From Streptomyces sp. MZ04 (GTDB lineage Bacteria; Actinomycetota; Actinomycetes; Streptomycetales; Streptomycetaceae), in the NCBI RefSeq assembly GCF_004684775.1, contig NZ_SRIC01000021.1, positions 1 through 56,123 on the forward strand: 56,123 nucleotides of DNA, read 5' to 3'. Shown in pieces: positions 17,955 to 26,148 of the stretch; position 1 is the first letter of the stretch, and each line of letters begins with the position of its first letter. A program made the translations under genes and the position numbers. The notes beneath the pieces were generated by a model. That model had not been told where the DNA came from. It did not search any database and worked only from the letters and a program-made list of their open reading frames with translations.

Positions 17955-18299
17955 GTGGACATCAAGACCGCATCCGCACTCCGCCGCCTCCGCCTGGTCT
18001 CGGCCCCCGAGGCCGTCTCCTTCCTGCTGCTGCTCGTCTGCTCGGTGCTCAAGCGGACCACGGACTTCAACGCCGTGCCGGCCATGGGCATGATCCACGG
18101 CGTGCTCTTCGTCCTCTACGTGCTCTTCTGGCTCGACGCCTGGAACCGCACGAAGTGGAACGCGAAGACGGCCGCCCTCTACTTCGTCCTCTCCGTCCTG
18201 CCGACCGGCGGTTTCTTCGCCGAGCGCAAGCTGAAGCGTGAGGCCGAGGCCGCCGTGATCGCGTCGCGCGCCCGCCGCGAGGGAGTCGTCAGCGCATGA
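17955..18299 (+). CDS. DUF3817 small integral membrane protein
   Basis: 114-aa membrane protein with about three hydrophobic segments: [28 protein letters not shown] and [15 protein letters not shown]. The conserved family signature HG..F..Y and the GGFFAERKL end are present. GTG at 17955 is preceded by GAAGGTG. Its stop overlaps the next gene by ATGA. A paralogue lies at 34214-34546. Function unknown. Confidence 0.88.
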   Translation: MDIKTASALRRLRLVSAPEAVSFLLLLVCSVLKRTTDFNAVPAMGMIHGVLFVLYVLFWLDAWNRTKWNAKTAALYFVLSVLPTGGFFAERKLKREAEAAVIASRARREGVVSA

Positions 18300-18589
18300 T
18301 CGTCGCCTTCTCCGTGACACCGCTCGGCGTCGGCGAGGACGTGGGCGAGTACGTCGCCGACGCGGTCCGCGTCGTCCGCGAATCGGGACTGCCCAACCGG
18401 ACGGACGCGATGTTCACCTCCGTAGAGGGCGAGTGGGACGAGGTGATGGACGTCGTCAAGCGCGCCGTCGCGGCGGTCGAGGCGCGTGCGCCGCGCGTCT
18501 CCGTCGTCATGAAGGCGGACATCCGCCCCGGGGTGACGGACGGCATGACGTCGAAGGTCGAGACGGTGGAGCGCCACCTTTCGCAGTAA
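18296..18589 (+). CDS. MTH1187 / thiamine-binding family protein (DUF77)
   Basis: 97-aa ferredoxin-like protein: [20 protein letters not shown] at the start, [20 protein letters not shown] in the middle, and [12 protein letters not shown] near the end. This is the MTH1187/YkoF-like family, some members of which bind thiamine or its precursors. It overlaps the DUF3817 gene by ATGA, so both are made together. The ligand is not assignable from sequence alone. Confidence 0.85.
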   Translation: MIVAFSVTPLGVGEDVGEYVADAVRVVRESGLPNRTDAMFTSVEGEWDEVMDVVKRAVAAVEARAPRVSVVMKADIRPGVTDGMTSKVETVERHLSQ

Positions 18590-18610
18590 GCCCCGCACGC
18601 ACCACTCCTG

Positions 18611-18640
18611 AGAGCCCCTGCCGTTGCCGGCGGGGGCTCT
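18611..18640 (+). terminator. Terminator after the MTH1187-family gene
   Basis: AGAGCCCC-TGCC pairs with GGCGGGGGCTCT, followed by TTTCGTG. It lies 22 nt after the stop at 18589 and has the same AGAGCCCC arm as the terminator after filP. Confidence 0.7.
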
Positions 18641-18671
18641 TTCGTGTTCGCGCACCCCACGGGCAGCGGGC

Positions 18672-18720
18672 TTGAGCGACTGCTCAAATCACAGTGCGGT
18701 CTGTTTAAGCAGTCGCTCAA
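18672..18720. promoter_or_regulatory. Double-dyad TetR-type operator
   Basis: Two 17-nt arms (18672-18688 and 18704-18720) are reverse complements with one mismatch. Each arm is itself a dyad: TTGAGC-GACT-GCTCAA is perfect, and TTAAGC-AGTC-GCTCAA has one mismatch. The 15-nt spacer separates two probable dimer sites. It lies 29 nt upstream of the orphan TetR-like ORF, as expected of an autoregulated TetR gene. Confidence 0.65.
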
Positions 18721-18749
18721 ACAAGCACTGACCAGGGGGATACGCGGAG

Positions 18750-19130
18750 ATGCACGAGGAGGAGCGGGCGGGTGGTCATGTGGCCGTCCTCGGCCAGCTG
18801 CTTGCCGGGGCCCAGACGCAGCCCCGTCTCGCCCCCGCGACGGCGGCGGGCCTGGCGCTCTGGATCGAGGAGATTGAGCAGGTCCTGACAAGGGTCCTCT
18901 CGACAACTCCCCTGGGGGAGTTCGCCGATCCGTCCGGTCTTGCCAGGGCGTTGGCGGCGTCCTTCGTAGGCATCGAGTTGTACGAGGGTGTGGACGCCGC
19001 CGGGGCGAACAGGGCGCTGGACGCCCTGGAGCAACTGTCCCTCCTGCTGACGGCAGTTGAAGACCTCGGCCCGCTGACACAGCGCGCCGTCCGCCACCGC
19101 CTCCGCAGAACCTCGCCCCGGGACGCCTGA
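18750..19130 (+). CDS. Orphan TetR-like ligand-binding domain protein lacking a DNA-binding domain
   Basis: 126-aa protein starting MHEEERAGGHVAVLG, with GGGGGATACGCGGAG upstream. The helical pattern (TAAGLALWIEEIEQVLTRVL, then LARALAASFVGIELYEGV, then ALDALEQLSLLLTAVEDL) resembles the C-terminal ligand/dimer half of gamma-butyrolactone-receptor-like TetR proteins. No helix-turn-helix precedes it: the frame has a stop at 18729. Possibly a decayed repressor that lost its first 80 or so residues, or a stand-alone ligand or dimerisation partner. It precedes a DHA2 exporter, the usual target of such regulators. Family assignment is by eye. Confidence 0.5.
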   Translation: MHEEERAGGHVAVLGQLLAGAQTQPRLAPATAAGLALWIEEIEQVLTRVLSTTPLGEFADPSGLARALAASFVGIELYEGVDAAGANRALDALEQLSLLLTAVEDLGPLTQRAVRHRLRRTSPRDA

Positions 19131-19264
19131 CCGGACTCGCACCCGCGGGGCCTCGCCCCGTCGGGCGGGGGCGAACAAGCCCTCCCTCCCAGATGCGGTG
19201 CGCGGCCGCAGCAGGTCAGATGGGTCTCAGGCAGGCAGAACCGCGCACGTCACGGAGTACCACC

Positions 19265-20785
19265 ATGACAACGGAACCCACAGGCGGAACCAGCACCGGC
19301 CGCGGGCGCCCGGCGGCCGCACCGCCGCCCGATCCGCGCCGCTGGAAGATCCTCGCGGTCATCGGCCTCACCCAGCTCATGGTCGTCCTCGACGCCACCA
19401 TCGTGAACATCGCCCTGCCCTCCGCGCAGGCGGACCTCGGGTTCTCCGACAGCCGGCGCCAGTGGGTGGTGACCTCGTACGCCATGGTCTTCGGCACCCT
19501 CCTGCTGCTCGGCGGACGGGTGGCCGACCTGTGCGGGCGCCGGCGAGCCTTCCTCATCGGTCAGACCGGGTTCGCCGCCGCCTCCGCACTGGGCGGCGCC
19601 GCGGCCACCTTCGAGGTCCTGGTGACGGCCCGCGCCCTGCAAGGGCTGTTCGCGGCCCTCCTTGCCCCCGCTGCCCTCGCCCTGCTCACCACGACATTCG
19701 TCGGCCCCGAACGCGGCAGGGCGTTCGGCGTGTTCGGGGCCCTCGCCGCCTCGGGGGGCGCGGTGGGGCTGCTCCTGGGCGGCCTGCTCACCGAGCACCT
19801 GAGCTGGCGTTCGACGCTGTACGTCAATGTCCTCTTCGCCGCCGTCGCCGTCACCGGCGGCGCACTGCTGCTCAGGAGGCAGCGGCCCACCGCTCCTCCC
19901 AGGCTCGATCTGCCCGGCACCGCACTGGCCTCGTCCGGGGTCTTCTGCATGGTGTACGGCCTCGCGGAAGCCGGCGCCCACGGCTGGACGTCCCCGGACA
20001 GCTGGGGCTTCCTCACGGCCGCTGCCGTGCTGATCGCCACGTTCGTGTGGTGGCAGGGCAGGGCCCCGCATCCGCTGCTGCCCCTGCGTATCGTGCTCGA
20101 CCGCGTCCGTGGTGCGGCTCTGGTGGCCGTGTTCATCACCGGAACGGGAATGTTCGGCGTCTTCTTGTTCCTCACGTACTACCTGCAGCACACCCGCGGA
20201 TACAGCCCCGGCAAGACAGGTCTGGCCTTCATGCCCATGTCCGGATCCATTGTGCTCAGCGCGATCGGCAGCGGCACGGGCCTGTTCCGCAGACTCGACG
20301 CCCGTCCACGCATCACCGGCGGCATGCTGCTCGCGGCGGCCGGCATGGCATGGATGACCGACCTCTCGCCGGACAGCGCGTACGTCGTCGACATCGTGCC
20401 GGCTCAGGTCGCCACCGGCCTCGGCATGGGCCTGATCACGGCGACCGCCATGAACCTCGGCACCGCGGGCATCAACCCCCAGGACGCCGGTGTCGGCTCC
20501 GCCACGGTCAACGCCATGCGGCAGATCGGCGGCTCGGTCGGCACCGCGCTCATGAGCACCCTCGCAGCCGGCTCCGCAGCCGCCTACCTGGCGGGCAGGC
20601 GGCCCACGCCCGACGTCGAGGCGCGGGCCGCCCTGGCGAGCTATCACACCGTCTTCACGGCATCGGCGGGCATCTTCGTCGCCGGAGCCGTGCTCACGTT
20701 CTTCCTGCTTCCCGGCGGCCTGTCCGTGGAGCGCGCCCATGGCGCACACCCGGCCCGCCGTCCCTCAGGTGCAGCTCGCGATTGA
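19265..20785 (+). CDS. DHA2-type (14-TM) MFS drug exporter
   Basis: 506-aa MFS transporter of the EmrB/QacA type, likely a proton-coupled exporter of small molecules. Motif C-type and DHA2 marks are visible: QLMVVLDATIVNIALP in TM1, then GGRVADLCGRRR (motif A) and GGLLTEHLSWRSTLYVN. About 14 hydrophobic segments fit the length. The ATG at 19265 is chosen over an upstream in-frame start because of GGAG 9 nt before it and the MTTEPTGG cytoplasmic lead. The 3' end overlaps the convergent 20765-21562 gene by 21 nt. It may export the product of the nearby pigment cluster (inference). Confidence 0.9.
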   Translation: MTTEPTGGTSTGRGRPAAAPPPDPRRWKILAVIGLTQLMVVLDATIVNIALPSAQADLGFSDSRRQWVVTSYAMVFGTLLLLGGRVADLCGRRRAFLIGQTGFAAASALGGAAATFEVLVTARALQGLFAALLAPAALALLTTTFVGPERGRAFGVFGALAASGGAVGLLLGGLLTEHLSWRSTLYVNVLFAAVAVTGGALLLRRQRPTAPPRLDLPGTALASSGVFCMVYGLAEAGAHGWTSPDSWGFLTAAAVLIATFVWWQGRAPHPLLPLRIVLDRVRGAALVAVFITGTGMFGVFLFLTYYLQHTRGYSPGKTGLAFMPMSGSIVLSAIGSGTGLFRRLDARPRITGGMLLAAAGMAWMTDLSPDSAYVVDIVPAQVATGLGMGLITATAMNLGTAGINPQDAGVGSATVNAMRQIGGSVGTALMSTLAAGSAAAYLAGRRPTPDVEARAALASYHTVFTASAGIFVAGAVLTFFLLPGGLSVERAHGAHPARRPSGAARD

Positions 20786-21562
20786 GCTGCGGATCCGGTC
20801 GCCGGTCGACGCGTGCTTCACCTTGCACTTGTCGGTGCCCGGACCTCCGTCGACCAGAGCCCAACCCGGTCCGATGGTCAGGACCTTGCCCTGCTGTCCC
20901 TGGACCGTGTCCTCGCCCGGTCCGCCCTGGATGGTCCCGGAGGACTCGGCGCCCACCGCCTTGGGCTCGATGATGTCGTTCTCGCTGCCGCCGACGACCC
21001 GGCCGCCGAGGTCGACCGCACTGGTGTGGATGACGTCGTTGCCGTCGTTGCCGAACACCTGGCCTCCGCCGCGCTGGTACGTGCCGGGCTGGCCCTGCAC
21101 GGCGCCCGTGGTGATCTTGTCGTCCCCGTGGTCGCCGTGGACGGTGGCGCCGTGCTCGGCCGTCCCCGCGACCAGCGCGGTGATGATGGTGTCGTTGCCG
21201 CCGCCGCCCCGGACCATCGAGTCGCCGTTGCGGGGGTAGAGGTTGTTGACCTGGATCGTGTCGGCGCCCTCGCCACCGAGGACCGACGCGTCGACGACAA
21301 GGCCCTTGACCCGGATGTTGTCGTCGCCGCCGCCGCCCCAGACGATGACGTTCTCGACGTCCCCCTCGCACAGGATCGTGTCGGGGCCCGGCGTTCCGGT
21401 CACCTTCGCGCCGGGCGGGGCCTCCTCACCGTTGACGGCGCACCAGTGGGCCGGCAGGGAGGCGGCGGCGCGGGCCGGCGCCATGGCCAAAGAGGCCGTG
21501 ACGAGTACCGCGGTGGGCAGGACACACAGGGCGGTGCGAAGTGTGTGGCGAGTGCACAGCAT
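20765..21562 (-). CDS. Secreted RTX-like Gly/Asp repeat protein
   Basis: 265-aa exported protein. The signal peptide runs MLCTRHTLRTALCVLP to APARAAA. The mature part is made of spaced GGxGxD nonapeptide-like units: GGGGDD, GGEGAD, GGGGND, GDHGDD, GNDGND, GGSEND, GGPGED and GGPGTD. These are typical of calcium-binding beta-roll proteins, though spacing is wider than in classic RTX toxins. Cysteines near both ends could form disulfides. The ATG at 21562 has GGGAG 7 nt upstream. It follows the cupin gene by 58 nt on the same strand, so co-transcription with the pigment operon is possible. No catalytic domain is seen. Confidence 0.82.
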   Translation of the reverse strand: MLCTRHTLRTALCVLPTAVLVTASLAMAPARAAASLPAHWCAVNGEEAPPGAKVTGTPGPDTILCEGDVENVIVWGGGGDDNIRVKGLVVDASVLGGEGADTIQVNNLYPRNGDSMVRGGGGNDTIITALVAGTAEHGATVHGDHGDDKITTGAVQGQPGTYQRGGGQVFGNDGNDVIHTSAVDLGGRVVGGSENDIIEPKAVGAESSGTIQGGPGEDTVQGQQGKVLTIGPGWALVDGGPGTDKCKVKHASTGDRIRSSIASCT

Positions 21563-21620
21563 GGAATCTCCCGAGCATGAGAATGGGGTGGGATGTGGTG
21601 GGGTGAGGGTGTCCCGGTGG

Positions 21621-22157
21621 TCAGGACAGGTCGTGGCGCAGCGGAGTGAGCTGCTCGATGTCGTAGCGGGCCCGCAGTTCCTGGATCGCGGCGGGGTCCG
21701 GTGGGTCGCCGGTGTCGAGAAGGGTGAGGAGTTCCTCGAAGTACCGTTCGTGATCCGGTGGTGGTGAGGCCTGGAAGAACATGCGGGCCGGTTCGCCCGT
21801 GGGGTTCGCGAAGGCGTGCGGGCAGCCGGGCGGAACCACGATGACGGTTCCGGGAGTCGCACGGACGACCTGGCGGCCGTCGAGTGCCCGCCAGTGCCGC
21901 CAGTCGTCCCCGGTGCGGACGCGCGGCTCGAACGCCATCACGTCGAGTTCGCCTTCGAGGACGTAGAACAGCTCCTCGCTGCGCGTGTGCAGGTGCGCCC
22001 CGACATCGAAGCCGGGCGGTACGACGACCTCGAAGCTGGAGCTCACCCGGGAGTGCTCCCCGGTGACCTTGAAGGTGACCTGCTGGGCGGCGGTGGTCAG
22101 GGTCCGGCCGTGGCCAGGGGGGACGAGCAGTCCCGGACGGGCGAGGTGCGCGGTCAT
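21621..22157 (-). CDS. Cupin-family quinone-forming monooxygenase, MomA-like
   Basis: 178-aa cupin. Metal ligands are visible: His55 and His57 in GAHLHTRSEE, Glu61, and His114 in PPGCPHAF. MomA of S. antibioticus, a cupin encoded beside rppA, oxidises 1,3,6,8-tetrahydroxynaphthalene to flaviolin. The same position after rppA and a P450 makes that role likely here. Assignment to MomA is by fold and context, not by alignment. The ATG overlaps the P450 stop (ATGA), so the three genes are coupled. Confidence 0.78.
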   Translation of the reverse strand: MTAHLARPGLLVPPGHGRTLTTAAQQVTFKVTGEHSRVSSSFEVVVPPGFDVGAHLHTRSEELFYVLEGELDVMAFEPRVRTGDDWRHWRALDGRQVVRATPGTVIVVPPGCPHAFANPTGEPARMFFQASPPPDHERYFEELLTLLDTGDPPDPAAIQELRARYDIEQLTPLRHDLS

Positions 22158-23371
22158 GACCAGGTCACAGGGAGTCCCTCGGGCCCTCGGATGAGTGCTC
22201 CGGGGCGCCAGCGCAGTTCGTCCGGGGGGACGGTGAACCGCAGCTCCGCGAACCGGTCGAGCACCGCGTCCATGAGCAGTTCGGACTCCAGTCGGGCCAG
22301 CACGGCGCCGGGGCAGTAGTGCGGTCCGTAACCGAAGGAGACATGCGGGTTGGGGCTGCGGTCGAGCCGCAGCTCGTCGGGGTCCGGGAATACCTCCGCG
22401 TCGCGGTTGGCGGCGAGGTAGGAGACGTATACCGCGTCACCCGCGCGGATGCGGTGGCCGGCGATCGTGACGTCTTCGAGGGCGACCCGCGAGAGCCCGA
22501 CGGCGTTGCGGTGCGGGATGTAGCGCAGGAGTTCGTTGAGCGCCGAGGGCCGCAGCGCGGGTGTGTTCCGCAGCCGCTCGAGCAGGTCCGGCCGGGTGAG
22601 CAGGATGTAGACCATGTTGCCCACGTTGTTGGTGACGGCCTCGCCACCGATCTGGATGAGCAGGGCCAGGCCGGTGGCTTCCTCCTCGGTGACCTCTCCG
22701 CTTTCGACGGCCTTGACGAGGAGCCCGATGACGGTGTCACCGCCCGTTCCGCGCCCCTCGCGCAGGCGTTCGCCGAGGTAGGCCAGCATGTCCGTCTTGG
22801 CCTGCTCGCTGCGCTGCGCCCCTTGGGCCGATGACAGGATCAGGGCGGTCCATGAGTGCACCGTGGGACGGTCGGCCTCCGGAATGCCCATCAGCTCGCA
22901 TACGACGGCGAGAGGGAAGGGCGCGAGCAGGCGCTCGGTCAGGTCCGCGGGCGGTCCGTCGAGCAGCATCCCGTCGACGATTTCGCCGAGAATCGCCCGC
23001 GCCCGCGTACGAAGGCGCTCCACACCGCCGGCGGTGAAGGCCCCGGCGACGGCGCGACGCAGTCGTGTGTGGTCGGGCGGGTCCTCGAAGCCGACCGCGC
23101 CGGGGGCGGGGATGAAGTGGGGGGCCAGACGGGTGACATCGTGCTCGACGACCAGCTTGCGGCTGAACCGGGGGTCGTTGGTCACCATCCGTACGTCGTC
23201 GTACCGGCAGACGAGCCAGGCCCACCCGCTTCCGTTGGGAAGCTTGATGCGTGTCACCGGCCCTGCCCGCATCAGCTCGGCGAGGACGGGGTCGAAGTCG
23301 ACCCCGTCCAGGCTCAGGGCTGGCCAGTGCGTGATGGGTGGCTGTGAGGTGTCGGGGCCGTCCCTCAGCAT
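22154..23371 (-). CDS. Cytochrome P450, CYP158-like
   Basis: 405-aa soluble P450. The heme loop is FGYGPHYCPG with axial Cys353. The ExxR-type K-helix is NELLRYIPHR. The I-helix reads IGGEAVTNN, with Ala where most P450s have the oxygen-activating Thr. CYP158A2 of S. coelicolor, a flaviolin dimerase encoded next to rppA, has the same Thr-to-Ala change and uses a substrate hydroxyl instead. Predicted role: oxidative C-C coupling of flaviolin or THN to dimers or pigments. Starts 47 nt after rppA and overlaps the cupin by 4 nt. Confidence 0.88.
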   Translation of the reverse strand: MLRDGPDTSQPPITHWPALSLDGVDFDPVLAELMRAGPVTRIKLPNGSGWAWLVCRYDDVRMVTNDPRFSRKLVVEHDVTRLAPHFIPAPGAVGFEDPPDHTRLRRAVAGAFTAGGVERLRTRARAILGEIVDGMLLDGPPADLTERLLAPFPLAVVCELMGIPEADRPTVHSWTALILSSAQGAQRSEQAKTDMLAYLGERLREGRGTGGDTVIGLLVKAVESGEVTEEEATGLALLIQIGGEAVTNNVGNMVYILLTRPDLLERLRNTPALRPSALNELLRYIPHRNAVGLSRVALEDVTIAGHRIRAGDAVYVSYLAANRDAEVFPDPDELRLDRSPNPHVSFGYGPHYCPGAVLARLESELLMDAVLDRFAELRFTVPPDELRWRPGALIRGPEGLPVTWS

Positions 23372-23417
23372 CGTTCCGATTCCTCCGTGACGCGGTCTCT
23401 CGCCTGAGTGGTCTCGC

Positions 23418-24479
23418 CTATGTGGTTTCTCGCCCCGTGGTCCAGTTGCCCAGTGAGACCTCGGCGGTGATGCCAGGGCCGAACCCCGCCAGGAGGCCTC
23501 GCGCGGTGTCGGGGGTGCCGTCCTCGTCGAAGAGCCGGCGCAACGCGTCCAGGACGACGGCGCTCGCGATGTTGCCGTACTCGGTCAGTGTGGCCCGGCT
23601 GAAGCGGAATGCATTGGATGCCACACCGAGGTACTTGCTGAGGTCGTCGAGGATGCGTGGGCCACCGGCATGGATGATGTAGAAATCCAAGGCGGCGGCG
23701 TCCCATCCATGCGCCTTGGCCAGCTCCTTCAGCACCGGGGCGAGCGGCTCCATGGTGCCGGGAACGCGTCGGTCGAGCCTGAAGTGGAACCCGGTGGCCT
23801 TGACTTCGTACGCGATCCAATCCTCCGTCCGGGGAATGATGTACGAGCCGTTGCGCCGCAGTTCCATGCCGGTGCCGCCGCGGCCCCGGACGACGGCGGC
23901 AGCCACACCGTCACCGAAAAGGCCGTTCGAGAGGAGATTTCCCACCTCCAAGTCGCTCGGCTGATAGCACAGGGAGCAGAACTCACAGGCGACGATCAGG
24001 GCGTTCGCCTCGGGGTAGGCGGTGCAGAAGTCATGCGCGCGGTTGACCGCCGCCCCGCCCGCCGCGCACCCCAGCTGGGCGATGGGCAACTGCCGTGTGT
24101 CGGTGCGGAACCCCAGCGTGTTGATCATCCACGCGGTCAGGGACGGCATCATGAAGCCGGTGCACGACACGTACACGATCAGGTCGATGTCCACCGGCCG
24201 CATTTCCGCGTCGGCCAGCGCCTGACGCACTACCGCCGGTACCCGTGCCTTGGCTTCGGCTTCGTACACGGCGTTGCGCTGTTCGAAGCCAGGGTGTGCG
24301 AGCGTCTCCTCGATGGGGCGCACCAAGTGCCGCTTCGCGACGCCGGTGTTCTCGATCAGCCGCAGAGCCAGTTCGAGCTGCGGATGGTCCGGATGGACGT
24401 ACCGGGCCAGGTCGAGGGTCTGCTCCATGGTGATCACGTGTTCGGGCACGGACACCGTTGGTCTGCACAGAGTCGCCAC
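23418..24479 (-). CDS. rppA: RppA, type III polyketide synthase (1,3,6,8-tetrahydroxynaphthalene synthase)
   Basis: 353-aa chalcone-synthase-fold enzyme that condenses five malonyl-CoA to THN, a melanin and pigment precursor. Residues known in Streptomyces THNS sit at the same numbers here: Cys138 nucleophile (QLGCAAGG), His270 (YIIHAGGP), Asn303 (TEYGN), Tyr224 for malonyl starter choice, and Cys106 and Cys171. The GTG at 24479 (VATLCRP) is chosen because AAAGGAGA lies 8 nt upstream and it matches the known MATLCRP N-terminus; an open frame extends 141 nt further upstream but is not needed. Heads the rppA-P450-cupin operon. Confidence 0.96.
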   Translation of the reverse strand: MATLCRPTVSVPEHVITMEQTLDLARYVHPDHPQLELALRLIENTGVAKRHLVRPIEETLAHPGFEQRNAVYEAEAKARVPAVVRQALADAEMRPVDIDLIVYVSCTGFMMPSLTAWMINTLGFRTDTRQLPIAQLGCAAGGAAVNRAHDFCTAYPEANALIVACEFCSLCYQPSDLEVGNLLSNGLFGDGVAAAVVRGRGGTGMELRRNGSYIIPRTEDWIAYEVKATGFHFRLDRRVPGTMEPLAPVLKELAKAHGWDAAALDFYIIHAGGPRILDDLSKYLGVASNAFRFSRATLTEYGNIASAVVLDALRRLFDEDGTPDTARGLLAGFGPGITAEVSLGNWTTGRETT

Positions 24480-24694
24480 GGTGGCTCTCCTTTCCTGTTC
24501 CGACAAAGCCTCACGGACCCGTGCGCGATGCGCGCGCGGGACTGTTCCGCCGGTGACGGGGGCCATTCCGGTGAAGCTGGGCGCCGCGGGCGGCGGATCG
24601 AGCGACGGGAGGGAAGGCATGCCGCAGTCGATATCCCATGGAATCGACCGCTGGGGACGACAGGAAAGCTGACAGCGAAGCAGGGAGATGAAGC

Positions 24695-25939
24695 ATGACG
24701 TCAGACCCGCGCACGGCCCTCGGGCCGCAGACGGAACCGGCTTCGGACGAGACGGTGCACTGCTGGGGCCTTGACGACCTGGAGGGCCTCGAGTTCGACC
24801 CCTTCCTCAGCGACCGGCTGCGGGACGAGCAGGCCACTCGGATCCAGTTGCCGTTCGGCGAGGGCAGCGCCTGGCTGATGGCGCGCTACTCCCATGTCAA
24901 GGCGGCGACGACCGACCCGCGCTTCAGCAGGGAGGAGCTGGTCGGGCGTACGGTCACCAGCTCCTCCCCGCACGCGATCGCCTCCCAGCAGGCGTCCCTC
25001 AACTACGCCGACCCGCCACGCCTGAACGACATGCGCCGCGTGGTGGCGCGAGCGTTCACCGGCAAGAGCATGCAGAAGCTCAGGCCGTCCGCGCAGCGCA
25101 CCGCCGACAGCCTGCTTGACGCGATGGAGCGGCACGGCTCACCGGCGGACCTCGTGGAGCACCTGCACGGCCCCTTCCCGCTCGCGGCCGTCGCCGACCT
25201 GCTGGGAATGGATCAGGACATGCGGGGGGACATGACGTCCTGGGCGAACCTGATCATGACTCCCGGCCCGGCCCCCGAGCGGAGCAGCGACGCCAGAAAG
25301 ACCGTCCGTGAGTGCGTCGTCAGTCTGCTCGCCCGGCGTCGCGAAGAGCCGGGCGACGACCTGGCCGGGGTCCTCGCCGCAGCCTCCGACGCCGGTGAGA
25401 TCACGGAGCCGGAGGCCATCTCCCTGGCCACCGCCATCCTGGTGAGCGGCGCACACGCCGTACGCAACAACAGCGCCAACATGGTCTACGCCCTGCTCAC
25501 CCATCCGCAGCAGCTGGAACGGCTGCGCGCCGAACCGGACATGATTCCGCAGGCCGTCGACGAGCTGCTGCGCTACATCCCGCACCGCAGCGGGGTGGGC
25601 CTCCCGCGGATCGCCTCGCAGGACGTCGAGATCGCCGGTGTCGTGGTCCGAGCCGGCGAGGCGGTCTACTCCTCGTACCTGGCGGCCAATCGGGACCCCG
25701 AGGCCTTCCCGAACCCCGACACGCTTGACTTCGACCGGGGGCCCATCGCCCATGTGGCGTTCGGGAACGGCCCTCACCACTGCGTGGGCTCGATGCTGGC
25801 CCGGATGGAATCCGAGATCATCATCGCCACTCTGCTCGACCGCTACCCCGCACTCGCCCTTGCGGTGCCGCCCGAGCGGATCGAGTGGCAGACGGGTGGC
25901 CTGATCCGCGGGCCCAAGTCCCTGCCGGTGTCCTGGTGA
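24695..25939 (+). CDS. Second cytochrome P450 of the pigment cluster
   Basis: 414-aa P450. The heme loop is FGNGPHHCVG with axial Cys363; the K-helix is DELLRYIPHR, almost identical to that of the P450 at 22154. The I-helix reads VSGAHAVRNN, so both members of the usual acid-alcohol pair are replaced (His-Ala). ATG 24695 follows GGGAG by 7 nt. It is divergent from rppA across 215 nt that must hold both promoters. Likely acts on THN/flaviolin or their dimers. It appears to be a diverged paralogue of the other P450. Confidence 0.88.
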   Translation: MTSDPRTALGPQTEPASDETVHCWGLDDLEGLEFDPFLSDRLRDEQATRIQLPFGEGSAWLMARYSHVKAATTDPRFSREELVGRTVTSSSPHAIASQQASLNYADPPRLNDMRRVVARAFTGKSMQKLRPSAQRTADSLLDAMERHGSPADLVEHLHGPFPLAAVADLLGMDQDMRGDMTSWANLIMTPGPAPERSSDARKTVRECVVSLLARRREEPGDDLAGVLAAASDAGEITEPEAISLATAILVSGAHAVRNNSANMVYALLTHPQQLERLRAEPDMIPQAVDELLRYIPHRSGVGLPRIASQDVEIAGVVVRAGEAVYSSYLAANRDPEAFPNPDTLDFDRGPIAHVAFGNGPHHCVGSMLARMESEIIIATLLDRYPALALAVPPERIEWQTGGLIRGPKSLPVSW

Positions 25940-26148
25940 TACACCGCCATCCGATCAAGGTCGTCGGAGGCAGCCCGAACCACTTGGAACTGGCTGCTCT
26001 CACGGCGGTCTTCATGGCGCTGATGCGCGGTGCCTGCATCCTCCGCAACCCGCACACCACTGGTTCCCGTCGCGCCGGGTGGGACCACAAACCGCCGCAT
26101 GTCCCGGCGCACTCCTGGCGCTCCCGGCAGGCGCGCCCTCCCCACTGA
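25936..26148 (+). CDS. Acyl-CoA carboxylase epsilon-subunit-like small protein
   Basis: 70-aa protein read from the GTG that overlaps the P450 stop (GTGA, 25936-25939). The opening IKVVGGSPNHLELAAL fits the actinobacterial carboxylase epsilon family pattern (IKVVrGnPtpEELAAL), and the C-terminal half has W and WRSRQ-type features seen near the end of those proteins. Epsilon subunits stabilise the beta subunit of acetyl- or propionyl-CoA carboxylases and are normally encoded next to it. Here no beta gene is present. It could boost malonyl-CoA supply for RppA (inference). The middle is unusual (Cys, Met-rich), so decay is possible. Confidence 0.6.
   Translation: MIHRHPIKVVGGSPNHLELAALTAVFMALMRGACILRNPHTTGSRRAGWDHKPPHVPAHSWRSRQARPPH

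Noticed and set aside
19250..20749. Minus-strand open frame of about 500 codons under the DHA2 exporter
   Set aside because: Gly/Glu/Arg-rich shadow of a membrane protein gene; no start signal or family feature.
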